This document shows, in pieces, positions 26,701 to 34,428 of a stretch of DNA of 64,000 nt. Within the stretch, counting starts at the first letter, position 1. Every line of letters begins with the position of its first letter. The position numbers and the translations under genes were made by a program. Source of the stretch: JAAYDY01 sp964500225 (lineage in GTDB: Bacteria; Planctomycetota; Phycisphaerae; FEN-1346; JAACEH01); NCBI GenBank assembly GCA_964500225.1, contig CAZCOA010000003.1, positions 74,154 through 138,153 on the forward strand, read 5' to 3'. The notes beneath the pieces were generated by a model. That model had not been told where the DNA came from. It did not search any database and was given only the letters and a program-made list of their open reading frames with translations.

Positions 26701-27096
26701 TCATTTCCAGACGGCGCGAGCCAGCGTCATGCCGAGCCAGACGCCGATCAGTCCGAGGGCCACGCTGGCGGCGACGTTGGCAGCGGCGGCCACCCATCGG
26801 CCGGCAGCCACCAAGTGAATCGTTTCCAGACTGAACGTGCTGAATGTCGTGAACGCACCGATCAGGCCGACCATCAGCATGAGCCGCATCTCGGGTCCCA
26901 GGAGCGACTTCTCGTCGCCCATGACCCAGAAACCGCCGATGATGAAGCAGCCGGCGAGGTTGACGACGAGGGTTCCCCAGGGAAACGTGGAGTCGGGAAT
27001 ACGGCCGTGGACCAGTCCGCCGAGGCCGTACCGGAGCAGGGCTCCGGCGGCCCCGCCGGCAGCAATCCACAGAAGCTTGATCGCAGTCGCGAACAT
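26701..27096 (-). CDS. crcB: Fluoride channel CrcB/Fluc
   Basis: 131 residues, four membrane helices. Family motifs AAGALLRYGLG, PWGTLVVNLAGCF (central Asn of the pore) and GLIGAFTTFSTFSLE (Thr/Ser/Phe track that lines the fluoride path) are all present. It forms a dual-topology dimer that lets fluoride leave the cell. No Shine-Dalgarno sequence precedes the ATG, in keeping with the promoter 9 nt upstream. Confidence 0.95.
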   Translation of the reverse strand: MFATAIKLLWIAAGGAAGALLRYGLGGLVHGRIPDSTFPWGTLVVNLAGCFIIGGFWVMGDEKSLLGPEMRLMLMVGLIGAFTTFSTFSLETIHLVAAGRWVAAAANVAASVALGLIGVWLGMTLARAVWK

Positions 27097-27105
27097 GGCT
27101 GACGC

Positions 27106-27134
27106 AGACTAATTCGTCCCACCGGGCCGGTCAA
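27106..27134 (-). promoter_or_regulatory. Promoter abutting crcB (near-leaderless)
   Basis: On the minus strand TTGACC (27134-27129), 17-nt spacer, TAGTCT (27111-27106), only 9 nt before the ATG at 27096. There is no space for a fluoride riboswitch in such a transcript. GTCCCAC and GTGGGAC arms flank the -35 box and could be an operator. Confidence 0.55.
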
Positions 27135-27211
27135 GGCAAATCTGAGTGGGACAACACGGCGGAGGCGAGCCTCGCAGTCTCGCCCTCAGGAACGCGTCCC
27201 CTCGATCGGCC

Positions 27212-28390
27212 TCAGTGAGCGCTTGGTTTGGGCTTCCTGCCGCCCAGGCTCTTCATGGCGTTTAGGGTACCTTCGTGGAGGATCTCCCTGTCGCGCGTGA
27301 CGGTGGCGGCGCGAGCCACCGGCCGATCCAGGTCGAGGCGTCCGTCGCGCCACATGTCCAGGAGCAGATTGCAGACGTTGTGGGCATACAGTTGCGCGCT
27401 ATGCACGGGCACCTGTCCCGGCAGATTCATGACGCCGGCAATGGTCACGCCGTTGGGCGTGGTGATGATTTTGCCGCGCTCGGTCAATTCGCAGTTGCCG
27501 CCCTGATCGATCGAGACGTCCACGATCACCGAGCCGGGCTTCATGGCCTTGACCATTTTGCGCGTGATGAGGACGGGGGCATGTTCGCCGAGGATGAGGA
27601 TCGACGGGACGACCACGTCCATCTGCGGCACGATCTCGGCGAGCTGCTTGCGTTCCTGGTCGAGCAGGTCGGCCGGGAGCAGGCGGGCCTGGCCGTCGGG
27701 GGTGGCGGCTTCGGCGGGAAGGTCGAATCCGACGACCTTGGCGCCGGCGCGTTCGGCCCGCTGGCGGGCTTCGGCCCGAATGTCCACGGCGAAGACCTCG
27801 GCCCCCAGGCCTTTGGCGCTGGCGATGGCCTGCATGCCGACCATGCCGCAGCCGATGGCCAGCACCTTGGCCGCCGTGGTCCGGCCGCCGCCGCTCTCGA
27901 CGCCGCAGAACATCTGCGGCAGGTGATTGGCCGCCAGGGTCACGGCCCGGTACCCGGCGATGATGCTCATGGAACTCAGAGCGTCCATGGGCCAAGCCTC
28001 GGCCTTGCGCGGGATGCAGTCCATGCTGATGCCGGTGATGTTGCGCTTGCGCAGCCGCTCGACCGTGGCCAGGCTGTTGGCTGGATGAAGGAACGTGATC
28101 AGCGTCTTGCCCTCGCCCAGCATTTCGTCTTCGAACTTCTTGTATTTGGGATGCTTCAGCGGCTCCTTGACCTTGAGGACGACGTCGGCCTTGGCCCACA
28201 ACGCCTTGACATCGCCGACGATCCGGGCACCGGCCTGACGGTACGCCTTGTCGGTGTGGCCGGCGCCGAGGCCGGCCCCGGCTTCCACAAGGACGGTCAT
28301 GCCGGCTGTAACCATGCGCCGGACCGTCTCGGGAATGGCGGCCACGCGACCTTCATTCTGCATGATTTCCTTCGGTATGCCTACGATCAT
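27212..28390 (-). CDS. ald: Alanine dehydrogenase
   Basis: 392 residues. Starts MIVGIPKEIMQNEGRVA, the family's N-terminal substrate-binding block; VLAIGCGMVGMQAIASAKGLGAEVFAVDI (seen in parts) is the NAD Rossmann fold and GSVIVDVSIDQGGNCE the C-terminal signature. It interconverts alanine with pyruvate, NADH and ammonia. ATG at 28390 has GGAAGGA 7 nt upstream. It follows an Lrp-type regulator by 41 nt; alanine-responsive control is a likely reading of this order. Confidence 0.95.
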   Translation of the reverse strand: MIVGIPKEIMQNEGRVAAIPETVRRMVTAGMTVLVEAGAGLGAGHTDKAYRQAGARIVGDVKALWAKADVVLKVKEPLKHPKYKKFEDEMLGEGKTLITFLHPANSLATVERLRKRNITGISMDCIPRKAEAWPMDALSSMSIIAGYRAVTLAANHLPQMFCGVESGGGRTTAAKVLAIGCGMVGMQAIASAKGLGAEVFAVDIRAEARQRAERAGAKVVGFDLPAEAATPDGQARLLPADLLDQERKQLAEIVPQMDVVVPSILILGEHAPVLITRKMVKAMKPGSVIVDVSIDQGGNCELTERGKIITTPNGVTIAGVMNLPGQVPVHSAQLYAHNVCNLLLDMWRDGRLDLDRPVARAATVTRDREILHEGTLNAMKSLGGRKPKPSAH

Positions 28391-28431
28391 GGCTGAGTCC
28401 TTCCCACGCTCACGCGGGGTGATCCGGCGCT

Positions 28432-28905
28432 TCACTTATCGGGCTGTGCGTCGGCAATCTCCCTGAGGCTGCTGACGGCAAACCAGGGGTCGCTGTTCTT
28501 CAGGCAGACGAACGTCTCCGACTCGCGGATGCCCTTGATGCGGGACAGTTTGTGGGTGACGAAATCGACCATCGCGGCATGGCTGTCCAGCAGCAGAAAC
28601 GCCATCAGGTCGTAGCGGCCGGTGACGATCAGGGTCCGCAGCACCTCGGGAAGCTGGTTGATCTCCTCGGCGCACTTCTCCAGCTCGCGGCCCTCGATTT
28701 GCAGACCGATCACCGCCAGGTAGCGATGAGGGAACAACTCTCCGTTGAGCATGGCCTGAATGCGGAGCTGGCCGCTGTCGATCATCCGCTTGAGCCTCTG
28801 GCGGATCGTTCCCTCGGAGACGTTGAGGCGGCGGGCGATCTCACTGTTGGAGAGGCGGCCGTCGCCGGCCAGGGATTCCGCAATTCGTAGGTCGAGGTTG
28901 TCCAT
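28432..28905 (-). CDS. Lrp/AsnC-family transcriptional regulator
   Basis: 157 residues. The N-terminal winged helix-turn-helix reads DGRLSNSEIARRLNVSEGTIRQRLKRM; the C-terminal RAM domain holds VIVTGRYDLMAFLLLDS-like strands. It likely senses an amino acid and controls the ald gene behind it and perhaps the divergent isomerase gene at 29151. ATG at 28905 has AAAGGA about 9 nt upstream. Confidence 0.92.
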   Translation of the reverse strand: MDNLDLRIAESLAGDGRLSNSEIARRLNVSEGTIRQRLKRMIDSGQLRIQAMLNGELFPHRYLAVIGLQIEGRELEKCAEEINQLPEVLRTLIVTGRYDLMAFLLLDSHAAMVDFVTHKLSRIKGIRESETFVCLKNSDPWFAVSSLREIADAQPDK

Positions 28906-28931
28906 GCTACGATTTTCCTTTCAGTTGCAGA

Positions 28932-28960
28932 AATATAGTGTCCAATTCGGTGTTCGTCAA
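28932..28960 (-). promoter_or_regulatory. Promoter of the lrp-like gene
   Basis: On the minus strand TTGACG (28960-28955), 17-nt spacer, TATATT (28937-28932). A split inverted repeat, CCAATTC (28942-28948, inside the spacer) and GAATTGG (28983-28989), spans the -35 box and is a candidate binding site for self-control. Confidence 0.65.
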
Positions 28961-29082
28961 GAGGTTCCGGCCAAAATCCGTAGAATTGGCATCCTCTTTT
29001 TGGGTCCCGTATGCCACAGGGCTGTGATCGCTGGGTCGCGCCCTTAAAATCACCGGAGGATGTGGGGAGCGTCCGTTTGTCG

Positions 29083-29110
29083 TTGACAGAGGGTGTCGCG
29101 GGGGGTATTG
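29083..29110 (+). promoter_or_regulatory. Strong promoter of the isomerase gene at 29151
   Basis: TTGACA (29083-29088), 16-nt spacer, TATTGT (29105-29110). The transcript would start near 29117 and have AAAGGA before the ATG at 29151. Confidence 0.7.
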
Positions 29111-29150
29111 TTCCCGGACGTTTTTTTCAGCCAACGAAAGGACAGGACAC

Positions 29151-30602
29151 ATGCTTATTCCGAGAAGGAAGCCGCGAACCGCCCGGATCGGCATTTTTGC
29201 GGTCGGGCACGACACGTACTGGGCCCAGTTTGACGGGTTGCTCGACGAGTTGATGGGCTACCACGCCAAGTTCAAGGCCAAGGTGGAGGCCAACGGCGTG
29301 GAAGTGGTCGATTTCGGCATGATCGATAATGCCAAGTCGGCCTACACGAAAGTTCGTCAGATCAAGGCGGCGGATCTGGATATGGTTTTCTGCGACATGG
29401 TGACGTATGCCACCAGCAGCACGTGGGCCATCATTCACAAGGAAGTGGACGCCCCGATCGTGCTGGCGGCACTGCAACCGCGCAGGGCCATGGACTACGC
29501 GAAAGCCAACACGTACATGCAGCTCTGCAATGACAATATCTGCTCGGTGCCGGAGTTCACGGGCGTGTCGGTGCGCATGGGCAAGAAGCCGCCGGAGATG
29601 ATTCTGGGCGTGCTGGAGGGCGACGCCGAAGCCGACGCGGATCTGGCCGAGTGGTGCGACGTGGCCAAGGTGCTGCACGACCTGCGCGGCGCGCGGATCG
29701 GGGCCATGGGCCACGTGCTGGAGAACATGTACGATATGCAGGCCGACCACACGATGTTCAGCGCGCATTTCGGGCTGCACATTGTCCAGACGGAGGCCGA
29801 CGACCTGCTGCGGCACTATCGCAACGTCACCGAGAACCAGATCAAGGCCAAGCGGCAGGAGATCGACCGGCTGTTCGATTACCCGGATCCGAAATCGGAC
29901 CCGATCACGACGAAGGCGACGGATGCGGACCTGAACATGGCGGCGCGGGTGGCTGTGGCGCTGGACAAGTTCATCGAGGAGCACGAGCTGGACGGTCTGG
30001 CCTACTACTACGAGGCGTCGCCCGACAGCGAGCTGCGCAAGATCGTCACGAACCTGATCGTGGGCAACTCGCTGCTGACGGCGGCGGGGTTCCCGATGTG
30101 CGGCGAGTTCGACCTGAAGACGTGCGTCGGCATGATGATCATGGACCGGCTGGACATCGGAGGCAGCTTCGCCGAGTTCCACCCGATCGACTTCAACGAG
30201 GGCTTCGTGCTGGTGGGCCACGACGGGCCGCACCACATCAACGTGGCCGAGGGCAAGCCGGTGCTGCGCAGCCTGCTGAAGTATCACGGCAAACCCGGCA
30301 GCGGCGCGTCGGTGGAGTTCAAGCTGAAGGAAGGTCCGATCAGCATGTTGGGCATCACGTCCACCTACGACGGCAGGTTCAAGTTCGTCATCGCCGAAGG
30401 CGAGTCGGTCCACGGGCCGATTCCGCCGACGGGCAACACCAACACGCGCGGCTTCTTCAAGCCCGACATTCGGACGTTCCTGAAGCGGTGGATGGCCGAA
30501 GGGCCGACGCATCACTACGCCCTGGGCATCGGTCACCGGGCCCGCGCGCTGGTGCGCGTTGCCAATTGCCTGGGCATCGAGTCGGTCGTGATCGGCCAGT
30601 AG
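29151..30602 (+). CDS. L-arabinose/L-fucose isomerase-family protein
   Basis: 483 residues, the size of AraA-type isomerases. An N-terminal domain (IGIFAVGHDTYWAQFDGL, then MVFCDMVTYATSST) precedes the metal site: Glu in GFPMCGEFDLKT, Glu/His in SFAEFHPIDF and GHDGPHHIN, and the late His in WMAEGPTHHYALGIGH. HGPIPPTGNTNTR is the conserved pre-terminal block. Such enzymes open aldoses to ketoses with Mn(II). The neighbouring rhaA suggests a deoxyhexose substrate (fucose-like), but arabinose is not excluded. Confidence 0.85.
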   Translation: MLIPRRKPRTARIGIFAVGHDTYWAQFDGLLDELMGYHAKFKAKVEANGVEVVDFGMIDNAKSAYTKVRQIKAADLDMVFCDMVTYATSSTWAIIHKEVDAPIVLAALQPRRAMDYAKANTYMQLCNDNICSVPEFTGVSVRMGKKPPEMILGVLEGDAEADADLAEWCDVAKVLHDLRGARIGAMGHVLENMYDMQADHTMFSAHFGLHIVQTEADDLLRHYRNVTENQIKAKRQEIDRLFDYPDPKSDPITTKATDADLNMAARVAVALDKFIEEHELDGLAYYYEASPDSELRKIVTNLIVGNSLLTAAGFPMCGEFDLKTCVGMMIMDRLDIGGSFAEFHPIDFNEGFVLVGHDGPHHINVAEGKPVLRSLLKYHGKPGSGASVEFKLKEGPISMLGITSTYDGRFKFVIAEGESVHGPIPPTGNTNTRGFFKPDIRTFLKRWMAEGPTHHYALGIGHRARALVRVANCLGIESVVIGQ

Positions 30603-30638
30603 CAGCGCAGTCCTGGGAATACGTGGTAACGTGGTACG

Positions 30639-30666
30639 CGGGGCGGCCCGGTGGCGGGTCGCCCCG
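30639..30666 (+). terminator. Hairpin after the isomerase gene
   Basis: An 11-bp stem (30639-30649 with 30656-30666, one G-T pair, core CGGGGCG/CGCCCCG) with a 6-nt loop, followed by TTCAGTT. It separates this gene from rhaA, which has its own promoter. Confidence 0.55.
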
Positions 30667-30716
30667 TTCAGTTGACGCGGCGCATGGGAGCGGTCGCGTC
30701 CGGTGTTTTCAGCGGC

Positions 30717-30745
30717 TTGACCGGGTGGGTGGTTTCGGATAGAGT
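30717..30745 (+). promoter_or_regulatory. Promoter of rhaA
   Basis: TTGACC (30717-30722), 17-nt spacer, TAGAGT (30740-30745), followed by AAAGGA 7 nt before the rhaA ATG. Confidence 0.6.
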
Positions 30746-30793
30746 CGTGGCTCGGATTTCATTGATTCGGCCGTCATAGGGAAAGGATAAGTC

Positions 30794-32104
30794 ATGGCCA
30801 CCAAGGGCATGAGCGCGTTGGCGATGGGGGCGGCGGTGGAGCCGCTGAAGGCCCGGCAGATCGAGGCGGCGTACAAGATTGCCCAGGAGCGGTTTGCCGC
30901 GTTGGGCGTCAACACCGACAAGGCGATCCGGGCGGCGCTGGCGGTGCCGATTTCGGTTCATTGCTGGCAGGCCGACGACGTCAAGGGGCTGGAGGTCAAG
31001 GCCGGTGCGACCGACGGCGGCGGCATTCAGGCCACGGGAAACTATCCCGGGGCGGCCCGCAACGGCGACGAGATTCGCGCCGACTTCGATTTCGCGCTGA
31101 CGCTGTTGCCCGGGCGATGGAAATTCAACCTGCACGCGATGTACGCCGAGACGGGCGGCAAACGCGTGGATCGCAACGCCCTAATGCCGCGTCATTTCGC
31201 CCGGTGGATCGACTGGGCGGCCTCGCGGAAACTCGGCCTGGACTTCAACCCGACGTGCTTTGCCCATCCGATGGTCAAGGACGGGCTGACGTTGTCGAGC
31301 GAGGACAAGGGCGTTCGGGAGTTCTGGATCGAGCACTGCATCGCGTGCCGCAAGATCGGCCAGGCGATGGCCCGGCGGCTGGGTCCGTGCGTGACGAATA
31401 TCTGGATCCCCGATGGTCGCAAGGACGCCACGGCCGACCGGTGGGGTCCGCGCGAGCGGCTGATCGGATCGCTGGACAAGGTGCTCGCGCGGAAGATGCC
31501 GCCGAACATCGATGCGGTGGAAAGCAAACTGTTCGGCATCGGGCTGGAGGATTACACGGTCGGGTCGAACGAGTTCTATCTGCTCTATGCCCAGTCGCGC
31601 GGGGTGGTGCCGTGCTTCGACCTGGGGCACTTCCACCTGACCGAGAGCGTGGCCGACAAGCTCTCGGGCACGCTGAGTTTCGTGGACAAGGTGCTGATTC
31701 ACGCGAGCCGCCCGATCCGCTGGGACAGCGACCACGTGACGCGGCTGAATGACGATGTGAAGGCCGTGTGCGACGAGGCGGTGCGCGGCGGCGCGGTGGA
31801 CCGGATCTACTGGGCGCTGGACTTTTTCGACGCGAGCCTCAACCGCGTGGCGGCGTGGGTGATCGGGTCGCGGACGGTGCGCAAGGGGCTGCTGCGGGCG
31901 ATGCTCGAGCCGCATGCCCTGGCCGTGAAGGCCGAGTACGCCGGCAACGGGGCGGCCAAGCTGGCCCTGGCCGAGTACCGTGAGGAGTTGCCGTTCGGCG
32001 CGGTGTGGGATTACCTGTGCCTGAAGGCCGGCGTGCCGGCCGGGCTGAGCTGGCTGGACGCCGTGGCCGGCTACGAGCGGAAGGTGCTCGCCGAGCGCTG
32101 CTGA
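30794..32104 (+). CDS. rhaA: L-rhamnose isomerase
   Basis: 436 residues. Diagnostic blocks are SVHCWQADDVKGLEV, GGGIQATGNYPG, FNLHAMYAETGGK, DFNPTCFAHPMVKDG and the metal/substrate site around VPCFDLGHFHLTE, in the order of RhaA enzymes. It converts L-rhamnose to L-rhamnulose. Rhamnulokinase and aldolase genes are not in the window. The aldo/keto reductase 11 nt downstream could act on the lactaldehyde formed later in the pathway (inference). Confidence 0.95.
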   Translation: MATKGMSALAMGAAVEPLKARQIEAAYKIAQERFAALGVNTDKAIRAALAVPISVHCWQADDVKGLEVKAGATDGGGIQATGNYPGAARNGDEIRADFDFALTLLPGRWKFNLHAMYAETGGKRVDRNALMPRHFARWIDWAASRKLGLDFNPTCFAHPMVKDGLTLSSEDKGVREFWIEHCIACRKIGQAMARRLGPCVTNIWIPDGRKDATADRWGPRERLIGSLDKVLARKMPPNIDAVESKLFGIGLEDYTVGSNEFYLLYAQSRGVVPCFDLGHFHLTESVADKLSGTLSFVDKVLIHASRPIRWDSDHVTRLNDDVKAVCDEAVRGGAVDRIYWALDFFDASLNRVAAWVIGSRTVRKGLLRAMLEPHALAVKAEYAGNGAAKLALAEYREELPFGAVWDYLCLKAGVPAGLSWLDAVAGYERKVLAERC

Positions 32105-32115
32105 GGAGAACGCGC

Positions 32116-33108
32116 GTGACGCTGCGACGACGCCTCATGCCGGGGACGGACCTGGACCTGTCGGTGATCTGTCTGGGCACGGTGCCCATGGGCGGCGCGA
32201 TCAGCGAGGACGATAGCTTCCGCCTGTTGGACGCCTACGTGGAACTGGGCGGCAACTTCATCGACACGGCCGAAAGTTACAGCAACTGGCTCGACGTCGG
32301 CAAGTCGCAGGCGGAAGTGCGGCTGGGGCGGTGGTTGAAGTCGCGCGGCCTGGCCCGTCAGGTGACCGTGGCGACCAAGGGCGGGCACCCGCTCTGGGAA
32401 TCGCTCGACCGCATGCGTCTGGGGCCCGAGGAACTGCGCAGCGACATCGACGGCAGCCGCCAGCGCCTGGGGCTGGAGCAGTTGCCGCTCTATTATCTGC
32501 ACCGTGACGACCCGGCCCGGCCCGTGGACGAGATCATGGGCGCGCTCGCCGAGGCCGTGGCCGCCGGCAAGATTCGTTACATCGCGTGCAGCAACTGGCG
32601 GGCCGAGCGGATCGCCGCGGCGCAGCAGTATGCACGCGAGCACGGGTTGCCGCAATTCGTGGCCGATCAGATGCGGTGGAGCCTGGGGCGTGTGAATCCC
32701 GCGAGCCAGAAGATTCCAGGGCTGGTCGAGATGGATGCGACACTCCATGCGTACCATCGGGCGACGGGCCTGGCGGCCGTGGCGTACTCGTCGCAGGCCC
32801 AGGGCTTCTTCTCGGGCGCCTACGGGCGCGGCATCCTGCATCCGCCGACTCGCGCCGGCCAGAAAGTGAACGCCTACTACTACAACGAGGACAACCTGGC
32901 CCGGCTGGACCGTGTTCGAGACTTGGCCGCCCGCAAGCGCGTCGCGACCACGCACGTGGCCCTGGCCTACCTGTTCGCCCAGCCGTTTGCCGTCTATCCG
33001 ATCATCGGATGTAGCACGGTCGAACACCTGCGCGACTCGTGCGCCGCGGACGGCGTACACCTTACTGAGGCCGAGGCTCGGTGGCTGGAGACGGGGCAGC
33101 GGGCCTGA
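32116..33108 (+). CDS. Aldo/keto reductase (no Fe-S domain)
   Basis: 330 residues. The AKR tetrad is seen as Asp and Tyr in FIDTAESYSNW, Lys in VATKGG and His in YYLHRDD; IACSNWRAERI and SSQAQGFFSG are typical of the AKR13-like group. GTG start at 32116 with GAGGAGA 6 nt upstream and 11 nt after rhaA, so it is almost surely in the rhamnose unit. Its last 47 bases overlap the end of the convergent deacetylase gene. Confidence 0.88.
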   Translation: MTLRRRLMPGTDLDLSVICLGTVPMGGAISEDDSFRLLDAYVELGGNFIDTAESYSNWLDVGKSQAEVRLGRWLKSRGLARQVTVATKGGHPLWESLDRMRLGPEELRSDIDGSRQRLGLEQLPLYYLHRDDPARPVDEIMGALAEAVAAGKIRYIACSNWRAERIAAAQQYAREHGLPQFVADQMRWSLGRVNPASQKIPGLVEMDATLHAYHRATGLAAVAYSSQAQGFFSGAYGRGILHPPTRAGQKVNAYYYNEDNLARLDRVRDLAARKRVATTHVALAYLFAQPFAVYPIIGCSTVEHLRDSCAADGVHLTEAEARWLETGQRA

Positions 33109-34216
33109 GCGTTACCTCGCCGCGGTCGGGCACGGCCTTGACCAGAGCGAACTTGCCGCCATCGTGTTCGACGAGGCGGACGTCCACGGGCTTGTCGCCC
33201 TGGGTCGCCGTGACGGCCGACCAGGCGTTGTCCACGCGGACCTTCACGGTCAGCGGAAAGTCATAGAGGGCGTCGTCCATGCGATCGGTCAGGACGAAGC
33301 GGATGTGCTTGTCGTCGGCCGCGGCAACCTTCAGTGTGGCCGTGTCGCGCTGCTGGCCGTAAAGGACCACTTCGCGGAACAGGCCGACCCAGATGTCGGC
33401 CTCCTTGCTCTTCAGATACATGAGGTTCGCCGCCACCTTCTCGGCGTTGGCTTGTTTCTCTTCGTCGGTTTTGCCGTTGTGGACGCCGTGGTAATGGGAG
33501 CACAACCACCCGCGATAGTACCCATAGGGTCCGCGCTTGAGCTGTTCTTTGTCGAGGATCTTGTTGACGAGTTCCTCGTTGATGGTGGCGCTATTGGTCA
33601 GAAGATAGTAAATGCGGTTGGCCTGGTTGGGGGCGCCGACGGTGCCGCGGCCGGCGATGTAGTATTTGGCGGCGACGGCCGGATCGTTCTGGACGGGGTG
33701 CTTGCCGCCGGGGTAGGCCAGGACGATGACACGGTGACCGGCAATCTCTTTTTCGATGGCGGCCTTGGAGTCGCGGTACTCGGCTTCGATGTCGAGTCGG
33801 CCGTGCAGGTGCGAGACGGTGTGCGACTGGACGTCGTGGCCGAGGGCCTTGAGTTTGCGGAAGTCGTCCCAGGTGCCCCAGAGGCCGCCGCCGACGCGCT
33901 CGGTGATGACGAACCACGTGAAGCGGAATCCGGTCTTCTCGCCCATGGCGATCCACCACGGGTGGTCGGGCGCCCAGTTGTCGTCGATGGTGATGCTGGC
34001 GGCGGCGAGTTTGTCGTCCGCCCAGAGACAGACGGACGCTTCGCCGGGCTTGGCGGGCCAGACGCGATCGGTCAACTCGAATCGCGGTTTTTCGGGTTTG
34101 TCGGCCAGGACGCGCAGGGCGGAGCCGGAATCGACCTCCTCGGCCGTCGCCGAAGCGCAAAAAAACACCACGGTCCATGCGGCCAGAGCCGCAGACGTCG
34201 CCCATCCGCAACGCAT
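33062..34216 (-). CDS. Secreted polysaccharide-deacetylase-like protein
   Basis: 384 residues. Signal peptide MRCGWATSAALAAWTVVFF, cleavage near SATA-EE. NodB-homology motifs are ASITIDDNW (catalytic Asp pair), SHTVSH (metal His pair) and VLAYPGGKH. The C-terminal 90 residues form a beta-rich add-on. It probably removes acetyl groups from an extracellular or cell-wall glycan. ATG at 34216 is preferred (AAAGGG 6 nt upstream) over ATG at 34222. Confidence 0.85.
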   Translation of the reverse strand: MRCGWATSAALAAWTVVFFCASATAEEVDSGSALRVLADKPEKPRFELTDRVWPAKPGEASVCLWADDKLAAASITIDDNWAPDHPWWIAMGEKTGFRFTWFVITERVGGGLWGTWDDFRKLKALGHDVQSHTVSHLHGRLDIEAEYRDSKAAIEKEIAGHRVIVLAYPGGKHPVQNDPAVAAKYYIAGRGTVGAPNQANRIYYLLTNSATINEELVNKILDKEQLKRGPYGYYRGWLCSHYHGVHNGKTDEEKQANAEKVAANLMYLKSKEADIWVGLFREVVLYGQQRDTATLKVAAADDKHIRFVLTDRMDDALYDFPLTVKVRVDNAWSAVTATQGDKPVDVRLVEHDGGKFALVKAVPDRGEVTLRPAAPSPATEPRPQ

Positions 34217-34281
34217 GCTCATCCCTTTCCCAGACTCGTACCACCAGCGCGATTGGCCTCCGCGGGAGGCCGCACTGTAAT

Positions 34282-34310
34282 ATTGTATAGCCAACCTCGT
34301 CGGAAGACAA
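34282..34310 (-). promoter_or_regulatory. Promoter of the deacetylase gene
   Basis: On the minus strand TTGTCT (34310-34305), 17-nt spacer, TACAAT (34287-34282), about 58 nt of leader. Confidence 0.6.
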
Positions 34311-34428
34311 CTCCGGGCGGCTATTGACTCTAGGCGCGGGGGCGGTCGGTCCGATTTATCATAGAGCGCCCGACGGCCGGTGCGAACCGGACGTCCCGCA
34401 ACACGCGGTGCAACGAAAGGAGAGTCTA

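Noticed and set aside
30639..30793. The isomerase at 29151 and rhaA as one operon
   Set aside because: A stem-loop and a separate promoter lie between them, so they are treated as separate units, although readthrough is possible.
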